Below are positions 1-7,900 of a DNA stretch of 28,719 bases, piece after piece. Where the stretch lies: positions 38,327 through 67,045 of the forward strand of contig NPFB01000087.1 of NCBI GenBank assembly GCA_014084085.1. Reading direction: 5' to 3'. Numbering within the stretch: the first letter of the stretch is position 1; every line of letters starts with the position of its first letter. The notes below the pieces were generated by a model. The model searched no databases and had not been told where the DNA came from. It saw only the letters and a list, made by a program, of their open reading frames with translations. This DNA comes from Hondaea fermentalgiana. Lineage: Eukaryota > Sar > Bigyra > Thraustochytrida > Thraustochytriidae. Position numbers and translations under genes: made by a program.

Positions 1-813
1 CCGTACGCCCCCTGCGCGCGGCCCCGCAGCGCGACCCCGCGGCGCGCGGACGAGGGGAAGCTGCGGGGAGCCTCCGCGCGCACCGTTTGGAGGGCGCCAC
101 TGCTTGACGCAAGCCCGTGCGTTAGAGGCGCGTGAGGCGCACGGGGCCAGAGGGGCGAAGCGAGGGAACGGGGACGCGGGGAGAGAGGAGACGAAGAGGG
201 GGGGGGCACCACTGAAGGGCGGTTTTGGCAGTGTGATAGGAGGGGGGACGATAGATCTGGACACGGAGGGGCCGAGTGTGCACGGTGGGAGATTTTCCAG
301 AAGAAGGATTACGATTTATAGTTTCGAGGAACTAGTTTTGAAAGAAATGGGACGAAAGTTTCATTTATTACGGTTCGGACTTGAGTGGCCTAGATCTAGC
401 TAGACTTGTGCTTGGAGTGCCGCCCGTGATGACGATGGTTTGTGCGCGATTGTTTGTCACTGTCTGCCAGTCGCCACGAATGCATGAACTAGATGTCATC
501 GATCCAGGTGTCTTCGATTTAGAGGGAGGGGGTGAGATGTCTTACGATTCTACCAACACCCGAAGTGGAGAAAACGATGGCGGGAGCTGTGAATGTGAAA
601 ATGCGCAGCAAATCACTTGGAAGACATCCAAATGAAGACAGCAAAAAAGCTGACGGGTACCAAAGGGCGCCCACATACAATCTAAATAACCATCGGGCGA
701 CTAGAGCAAGCAAACAAGCAAACAAGCAAACAAGCGAGCCCGTATTTGCTGATTTCTTTCCTTACTTGGGACATTTTTTGAGGTTGTTGTGAAAGTGTCA
801 TGCCACCTCACTC
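1..813. other. Left-edge non-coding region; no supported gene
   Basis: This stretch lies downstream of the nucleoporin gene, which is read leftward. The first 100 bases are extremely GC-rich with many CpG steps. Bases 181-250 are purine-rich with several G runs, the longest about nine G at 197-206. The short open frames here (for example 104-403 and 532-792) show no recognisable domain and have compositions expected of GC-rich non-coding DNA. A TTTATT at 364-369 would read AATAAA on the minus strand, but it is about 450 bases past the nucleoporin stop, so it is a weak polyadenylation candidate. The GC-rich edge may be the flank of another gene outside the window. Confidence 0.5.
707..734. repeat. 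CAAGCAAA octanucleotide microsatellite
   Basis: About 3.5 tandem copies of CAAGCAAA lie roughly 80 bases beyond the stop codon of the nucleoporin gene, in its likely 3' untranslated or flanking region. The unit is related to the CAAG/GCTT and GCAAA repeats found in other spacers of this window. Confidence 0.85.
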
Positions 814-3576
814 TCAGCGCAGCTGGAATGTGGCGATCAAATGAGCGATGTGAGGGGCGGACTCCGGGATCGCATTAAAGAAACTTTGGTAGGCCTCGAA
901 CTGCCTTCGAATCTGCGGAGCGCGATCTGGCTGCGTCCCCGCGAGACGCTGGAGGGCCTCGAGAGCCTGGTGGAAGATCTGCGTAAAGACATCAAGCACA
1001 GCCTCGTCCAGCGTAGCGTACTCCTTCTTGCAGCGCTCCACCTTGTCAGGCGAAGTAGGCAAAACAGGCTCCACACGCTGGAGCGCGCGCTCCCAGCGCT
1101 GGTTGTCAATGTCCTCCGTAAAGTGTAGAAAGTTGAGCAAAATCTTAAAAGTACGGTTCGCCGCCCCCGCGGCCGAGTCCTGCATCGCCAGCGAAGTGTC
1201 AATGCGGTCCCGCAGCAAGCGGTCCGCCCGCATCAACAACTCCTCGCGATCACGGTGCGGAGGCCGAATGCACTGCACGAGCTGACGGTTGAAAATCGCC
1301 AGCGCACGGTCCTGCGCCGCGCCGCTCTCCAAGTACAGCTGCACGGCCTCGGACAGACGGCCCTGGTCCTCGGCCATGCGACCCGCGCGAAGTAGCGCCG
1401 ATCGCGTCAGCTGGTCCAACTCCGGGCTAATGAGCTTTCGGACCTCGTCGAGACGGTTCACGTGCACGAGGAAAATGTAAGCGATGCCGTCCGCAACTGC
1501 GGTACAGCTTGTCGACGACTGGGCACGGAAAGCGCGAGAAAAGTACAGGAGCGCATCGCCTGGCTGATCGCGCACGAAGCGCGGCTTAGTGTACTCCATA
1601 ATGAGTTTGCCGAGGAGAGCATCTGCCTCTGCCTCGATCTCCGCATCCGTCCTGTCCTCGCTAGGGCGCGGCGGGCCAGCAAGAATCCCGCGCTGCTGCA
1701 GCGCGAGCGCAATGTGCACCGCATCATTGAGCGAGGTCCGAGCTCCGCCCTGGGACCCACTCGTCGATCGTTTGGCCAAAAAGTCAATCGCGGCCAAGGG
1801 GTTTTGCGCCATGATCAGCAGTCGCGCGTAGAGCTGGAAATCGTTGCCTCCAGCAAAGTGCGCCGCGCCGTTTCGCTCGAGCGTGTTTTGCAGACTGGCA
1901 AGGGCGCGTTCCTGCAGACTCACCTTGCGTGTAGCTTGAAGCACGCGAAGGACACTCAATTTGAGCCACATAAAGTCTTGCACGGTGGCGTTCACCACGC
2001 GATCCAAAAGACGGTCGCTCGGCTTGCCTGCCAGCAAAATGTACAACACAGCCCGCTTCCAAGACGAGCTGTGCTGCAGTTGTGCTGCATCTCCCGAACC
2101 AGCGCCACTGGAACTTCCGCCGCGCACGCTCGATCCCGCGGAGCTGCGCATGACGAGCGAAAAGGGTCCACTGCTGTTGCCATTGCTGCTCTTGCTGGTG
2201 CCACTAGTACTGCTGCTATTTGCGCCGCTGCCGGCCACGCCAGAGCCGCCGTTACTGCTAGATCCAGCTCCGTTCGAAGAGCCCTTGCCTTCGCCGAGGC
2301 CATCACCGCCCTCGTCGTCGCCACCGATGAGCGCTGCGAGATCCTCGAGCTTCTGTGCTGCCTGTTCGGGCGCCGAGGCAAGCGTTTGCAATGCATCTGC
2401 CATGGCAACCTCAAAGTCGTCGAGTTTACTCTGTTTCTTGAGTTCCGCAGCTTCGGCAGCAGCCTCATCCCAGCTGCCGACGCGCAAGCAGTAGTACACA
2501 ACAGCCCACGGAGGAAGGCCATGCATTGTCGGTTTCGACGCGCCCCAGTGCCCACCCACACCGCTCAACGAAGAAGGCGCTGAGCTCGACTGCATCTCTG
2601 AGCCCTGGGCCAGGGCAGCACCGAGACCGCCAGCGCCAAGCAGAGGCTTTTCGCGTACGCGCTCGAGCCAGCTCTTGATGACCTTGCGCACCGAAGGATC
2701 CGCGCCGCCCTCATGGCCGCTTCGCACCTTGTGCGCATAGTATTGTTGCTCCAAAAATTGCAAAGACCCCTTGAGCCAGCCCTCCTTTGTGGCCTCCTGC
2801 TGAGTGATCTGACCCACGAGATCCCAGGTAGACTGGCACCATGGTTCCCGCGGCAGTTCGCGAAACTCTCGCGCAAGGTCGCCATCTCCCCTGCGCAGCT
2901 TGTCCAGGTATTGGTACACCTCGGTGCGATCACTGCCATCGTACAGATAATCTGATGGTGCAATGTCCTGAGTTGACGAGAATGCAGTGCTGCCCACCGA
3001 TGCGCGAACCTCTGGTCGAACGATGCTAACATCGGTGTCGAACTTGTTCGAGTCCGAGCGCCGCAAATCGGCCATGATTTGCCGCTTCTCCTCTTCCCAT
3101 TCGTCTTCCATCAAGCACAAGCTCTTGTGCTCGCTGGTGCTCATGGTCGTCACAAGCGCTTCGTGGATGCTTGACGCGAAGACCTGAATGTGGTGATCAA
3201 AGACTTCCTCCTCTTGGCCCTGAGCGCTCGCGCGGGGCACAATCTGGTGCAAATCACGCTCCAATTTTTCTGCATCAAAATTGAACTGTCCAAGCAGACG
3301 TTGACCGCGGCTTGCGAGAAAGTCCTTTTTGCCCGCGCGGTCGCCGTCGCCCCCACCGACGCCCTCGTCTGTCACCATGAACATGTTCGCCTCGCTACGG
3401 CCGCTATAGTCGTCTTCCATCAGAGAGCGTCGCAAACTAGCCGTGGCATTCTCGAGTTGACCAGGTCCGCGCTGGAGATTCGGAATACCTTCGGTGCCTA
3501 CAGGGATTTCTGACACCAGCTCATCGTTCTTTTCGAGCATGGCCTTCCATTTCTCCAACGATGATTGCGACCGCAT
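814..3576 (-). CDS. NUP93: NUP93/NIC96-family nuclear pore scaffold protein
   Basis: The single 920-residue frame starts at an ATG at 3576. The length is close to that of animal NUP93 and yeast Nic96 (about 820-840 residues) plus an insert. Residues 1-20 form a charged helix. A family-like segment with FDAEKLERDLHQI lies near residues 100-112. From about 210 the protein is an alpha-helical solenoid, with characteristic stretches near 508-545 (LLAGKPSDRLLDRVVNATVQ) and 672-717 (GDALLYFSRAF followed by IAYIFLVHVNRLDEVRKLI). In this family the protein is an inner-ring scaffold of the nuclear pore that anchors the Nup62-type channel complex through its N-terminus and contacts Nup205/188 and Nup155. 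Residues about 423-505 are a Ser/Gly/Asn-rich low-complexity insert that splits the solenoid. Assignment rests on recognised sequence character, not an alignment. The gene is divergent from the kinesin gene. Confidence 0.88.
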   Translation of the reverse strand: MRSQSSLEKWKAMLEKNDELVSEIPVGTEGIPNLQRGPGQLENATASLRRSLMEDDYSGRSEANMFMVTDEGVGGGDGDRAGKKDFLASRGQRLLGQFNFDAEKLERDLHQIVPRASAQGQEEEVFDHHIQVFASSIHEALVTTMSTSEHKSLCLMEDEWEEEKRQIMADLRRSDSNKFDTDVSIVRPEVRASVGSTAFSSTQDIAPSDYLYDGSDRTEVYQYLDKLRRGDGDLAREFRELPREPWCQSTWDLVGQITQQEATKEGWLKGSLQFLEQQYYAHKVRSGHEGGADPSVRKVIKSWLERVREKPLLGAGGLGAALAQGSEMQSSSAPSSLSGVGGHWGASKPTMHGLPPWAVVYYCLRVGSWDEAAAEAAELKKQSKLDDFEVAMADALQTLASAPEQAAQKLEDLAALIGGDDEGGDGLGEGKGSSNGAGSSSNGGSGVAGSGANSSSTSGTSKSSNGNSSGPFSLVMRSSAGSSVRGGSSSGAGSGDAAQLQHSSSWKRAVLYILLAGKPSDRLLDRVVNATVQDFMWLKLSVLRVLQATRKVSLQERALASLQNTLERNGAAHFAGGNDFQLYARLLIMAQNPLAAIDFLAKRSTSGSQGGARTSLNDAVHIALALQQRGILAGPPRPSEDRTDAEIEAEADALLGKLIMEYTKPRFVRDQPGDALLYFSRAFRAQSSTSCTAVADGIAYIFLVHVNRLDEVRKLISPELDQLTRSALLRAGRMAEDQGRLSEAVQLYLESGAAQDRALAIFNRQLVQCIRPPHRDREELLMRADRLLRDRIDTSLAMQDSAAGAANRTFKILLNFLHFTEDIDNQRWERALQRVEPVLPTSPDKVERCKKEYATLDEAVLDVFTQIFHQALEALQRLAGTQPDRAPQIRRQFEAYQSFFNAIPESAPHIAHLIATFQLR
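2062..2310 (-). other. Ser/Gly/Asn low-complexity insert inside NUP93-like protein
   Basis: Codons for residues about 423-505 encode almost only Ser, Gly, Asn and Ala, in several short serine runs. This interrupts the otherwise helical, ordered solenoid. It is too in-frame and too serine-biased to be an obvious intron, and I see no convincing GT...AG pair that would remove it. It is likely a disordered surface loop. Confidence 0.7.
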
Positions 3577-4165
3577 CGTTGATGAACAGTGAAGATGCTG
3601 TTTTTTTTGGCTTTGACCGCTCCGTAACGACTTCGACTTGGGTTGCCGCCAAAGCTTTTCTTGTTTCCCGTTCCGGCGAGTTTCGATGTCGCGCTCGCAA
3701 AGCGTGCAGGCAGTCTAAACCAGCTCGCGATGCGTCTCGCGCAACGTAGCAGTAATCGCAAACGCCTCGCGCTTGGGCTCTGCGCAGAAAGCCCCAAAAG
3801 GGGCGCGGGCTCGCTTGCGTCGAGCGAGCGGTTGTTGCCCTCTCGGGTCGCGACTCGTCTCGATCCAAGAGTCTCTTCCAGGCCAGCTCCCGCGCCGCGC
3901 CGCCCGGCGTGCGCGGCAAAGACCTTCTCCGGCCGTGCCGCCGTCGCCGCCGCCGCTCCCGCCGCGCCCAAGGTCTCCGCGCCCACGCCACGCGAGCGAA
4001 GCGAAGCAAGCAAGCTGGGGTTGGTGGTGGTTTGCTTGCTTCGGCCATTGGCCTCGTCGATCTTTTGCCGGCCCTTGCGGCGCGCATTGTTCACTTTCCG
4101 CGCCCTTTGCGCCACTATGTGCCCGCCTGGGCACAGTAGACAATCGCTGCAGCAAGGCAACAAAG

Positions 4166-4192
4166 AATTTGTAACCGCATAATTTGTAACCG
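4166..4192. repeat. Two copies of AATTTGTAACCG, 15-nt period
   Basis: AATTTGTAACCG occurs at 4166-4177 and again at 4181-4192, separated by CAT, within the divergent promoter region. It could be a duplicated regulatory site (GTAACCG resembles no motif I can name with confidence) or a small tandem duplication. Confidence 0.7.
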
Positions 4193-4720
4193 AGATATGA
4201 AAGCCATCCTTGAAACCGCTAGAATCGGGGATTTAATTAAAAAAAAAAGTTAGGAGACCGTTGAAGGCCGGGTCATCCGAGTCTGAGTCATCGCGATGGA
4301 CATCCGAGTCCCGAAGCTCGTCTGTGACGATGAGCTGGGGTTTGAGAGACAGCCTGGAAAAGACGCTGCTGGCGAGCACAGCAACAATTCGAGCCAAGCT
4401 TTGAGCTGGTTCCCGCGCGCAGTCTTTGATTTTACAAAAACGTGACACGAACTCGAGCTTTCTTGGCTTGGCCAAGAATTGAAAAAGGACCTCGAAGGAA
4501 GAAAAAAAAAGGAGAAGAAGAAGAAGAAACGGAACATCGACTTGCACTCATAATAGACAGGCTGCATCACGTTTCTGCACATATTCATCGTGATTGTACC
4601 TTTGTTTTTGTCTCAACTGACCGCAAGGCAGCGCGGGACGTTGGTTGTTGTTGCCCCAGTGGTACAGGCCGGCGAGCAGGACAGCGAAGGCGCCTCGCCT
4701 CGCGCATCGCTCTCTTGCAC

Positions 4721-4744
4721 TCTCTCTCTCTCTCTCTCTCTCTC
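4721..4744. repeat. (TC)12 pyrimidine microsatellite upstream of the kinesin start
   Basis: Twelve TC dinucleotides sit about 230 bases before the kinesin ATG and are followed by a wider pyrimidine-rich stretch (CACTCACTTGCTCTC type) to about 4785. This position suits a core-promoter or 5' untranslated element, as pyrimidine tracts are common near transcription starts, but no function can be shown from sequence. Confidence 0.85.
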
Positions 4745-4973
4745 GCACTTGTTTTATACACTCACTCACTTGCTCTCACTTTCCGAACCAAGCCTCGAAC
4801 GAAAGAAAAAAGAAACAGTACAAAGACCGTCGCGCGCTCGGCTCACGCCCCCGCGCTGCGGCCTTCGTGACGCGAGGACACGCACACCAAGGTCGTAAGG
4901 GCGAGCGGCGAACGCACAGGGCGACGAGAGCAACGGTCGTGCTCGCGGAGCTGCTGCTGCGGCTGCTGCAACC

Positions 4974-7900
4974 ATGGGCGCCTCGGCGTCGGTGAGTGCC
5001 AGCAGTGTCGCGGAAAGGGTGGACCGCTCGTATACGGAAATACGTCAGGAGGTGGAAAAGGGCAACGATGTCCAGGAGCTGGCAAGGATCACCTGCGAGG
5101 AAAGCGTTGAGCCTCTCGAAGAGGGTCTGCACGAACTCGCGGCGCGCAAAGATCATGCAACACTACAGCGCATCATTGACGAAATCGTTTACATCGCTCA
5201 GCAAGCAGGGTTCGAGTCCGAGGCGCATGCCTCGGTCCTCAACGTCGCCGCTGGCGTGTGTCTCTGCAGCGCGGATGAAACCCTGCGAAATCGCTCCAAT
5301 GACCTCTTGGTCGACTGCTTCAACTACGTCAGCACGGAGCAGTTCCCTCGGCAGTATGCATATCTGCTCATGCTCTATTATGCGTTTCGAATGGATCAGG
5401 GCGACAATTACGAGGCTGGATGGGCACGCGACACGCTCTGGGGACTGCTGGAGACCAACCAGCAACGCAACGACGACAAACACTTTAGCCTTAAGAAGCT
5501 GCGCTACAGATTGCAGAATCTTGCAGTTGTACACCGTCAACAGGAAGCGTCTCGCGGTGCGGAGCTCTTCCACATGCTCGAACAAGATCTCCTTGGTGCA
5601 GAGTCGCCTGAAGATGACTCGGCCTCTCTCGCACAGAGCATGTCGACGCCTGCAATGCATAGCGCCGAACCGCTCTCGACCCGGAGTGCAACCATGCGAA
5701 CAGCCAGCTTTGCCTCGCTAGAAAACACGCCAAAGTCCGTGGCTTCGACACCGCAGCACGGTGGCACAAGGGCGGTTACCTTTTCGTTTGACGACACGGC
5801 TGCTGCAGGATCTGGTGACCAAGGCATGTGGGATGATGCCTCGAGCACGGGCACGTGGCACCGCTCAGACTCTGGCTGGTCTGAGGGAAATCGCAGCCAA
5901 GAGTCTGACAGCCCCGAGATGCTCGAGCTGCAACGCGTACTTTTCGACATGGCATTGAGCTGTTTCGATAGCATGGACGAGGATACTCTCGTGGATGCCA
6001 CTCGGGAGACCCTCGATAGCTGCTCCCACGCCCAGCTCATCGATACGTTGACGCGCTGCAACGACCAAGGTGACACGCTCTTGCTCGCCGCTTGTCGCGT
6101 TCAGAACGCCGCGGTCGCCAAAATCCTCTTGGACTCGGCACGAAGAGTACGCAAGACACTCGACCTCACGCCGCAGCTCCTGGGTGCCCGCAATGCCATT
6201 GGACTCACGCCGTTGCACGTGGCCGTCCATTCGAACCACGCCTCGTACGACGTGGCCGAGGTCCTTCTTTCGTATGGTGGAGCTGCCATCTGCTTTGCGA
6301 CAGATCGCGCCGGATGCACTCCCCTGCACTATGCCGCGGCCACAGGGGAACCGCGCATTGTGGCCAATCTCCTCGTCCACGGTGCGTCGCCGCTCCACAA
6401 GGACCGCCAGGGCTACCTTGCCGTGGACTACTGCGACCCGTCCAATACCGAAGTCTTCAACATGCTGTACTCTGCCGCCAAGGATAGCAATACGTCCGAG
6501 AATGATGAAAGCGAGCCCACGCAAGTCCGTGCTGCGGAGGATGAGCTGCTCAACAGCGAGAATGCCTGGGAGCGCCGGGTCGATGCGGCGAGCAAGCGCG
6601 TCTACTTTTACAATCGCACCTCGGGGGAGGTCTCCTTTGGAGAGAATCCAGACGCGACGTCGAACGGCGGAAGCCTCTCCGACGAAGCCCTTCTCGACAT
6701 GTTTACTAACTTGGCGTGGCGCTGCGGTCTGCAGGGCATGATGCGTAAGCGCAAATCACAAGCAACGCAATTTGCCATCACTCAGGCGCGCGCCAAACTC
6801 TGTCTTATCGAGAAGGGCGAAGCTGCGCAGGAGTCCTTGCGCCGCGTGATCGATCTGAAAGACCGCTCGCTCGAAGAGCTGCAACGCGAGCTTGAGGGCG
6901 CAACGCAGGATAAAGTAATGACACAGGAGCGTCTCGAGCAGCTCTTGAGCGACCTTGCCGAGGAGCGCGCCAAGCGCCAGGCCGAGAACATTATCGTCTA
7001 CACGGAGGAAATGGTTAATTCGCTCGCCGAACGTCTCGAAGAGGGCCAGGACCAGCGCGAAAACCTCACGCTGCAGCTCGCTAGCGCCGATGCTGACCTC
7101 GAGACGCTCCGGACGCGCGAAGAAGAGGAAGGAGGGCTTACGGACGACGAGCGCGCACGCAAAGCCAAGCTTGAAAAAATTAGGCCAAGCATCGCTGCCA
7201 AACTAAAGCAGAACGCATCGCAAATGAGCCATCTGGCCCAAGAGCTTTCGCGTGCATCGGCGTCCAAAACTTTGGCCGAGACCACAATTACGCGCATTCG
7301 AGATCTCCTCATCAAGGAGGAGGAACTGCGGGCCCAGGCTTTGGCCAAGGCTGCTCAACTTGAGGAGCAGAATCGTCTCATGCGCAAGGCGAACGCCGCC
7401 TTGGCAGAGGAGAAACAAGCCATGGAGAGCAAGCTTGCCGAAGAGCGCCGCCACCTTCAAGAAGCTGAGGCGCAGCGTCAGCAACAACATGAACTCCTGG
7501 CATCAGCGGAAAATCAGCTATCGGATCTTCAAAGCGCTCTGAGCGCCGAGCAAAGGGAACGTAACGCTGCCAAGGCAGAGCTGGATCGCATTCGAAAGGA
7601 AATGCAGGATCTGTCTGCAGAGCGACGCCACGACGCCGAGACTCTTCAGCAGCAGGAGGCCGCCGCGTTGAAAAGACTGCAAGACAGTGAGAACGAGGCT
7701 GAGAACCTGAAAACCCGCCTCGATGACGCCCAAAAGGCCAAGGACGACGCTCTCGCTCGGCTCGAGGCTCTCCAGCAAAAACTGGAGGAAGAGAGGCAGT
7801 ACCGCGCCAAGGCGAAAAAGGCGCTCGATGGCATGTCAAAAAGGCTCAACAACGCAAACCAGGAGCTTTCGTTGCTCAACAAGCATTTGGAAAACGAACA

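Larger units (their letters stand above)
3577..4973. promoter_or_regulatory. Divergent intergenic region between NUP93-like and kinesin genes
   Basis: About 1.4 kb separates the two divergent ATGs, so promoters and 5' untranslated regions for both genes must lie here. The NUP93 side (3600-4130) is GC-rich, and the middle is AT-richer with an A run near 4239-4248. The kinesin side is pyrimidine-rich and includes a (TC)12 tract. Short open frames on both strands here look like chance frames: they are arginine- or alanine-rich and have no domain. No TATA box can be assigned with confidence. Confidence 0.6.

Noticed and set aside
1462..2583. 373-codon open frame antisense to the NUP93-like gene
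   Set aside because: It lies entirely within the nucleoporin coding region on the other strand, has no recognisable domain, and is the sort of long shadow frame that GC-rich coding DNA produces.
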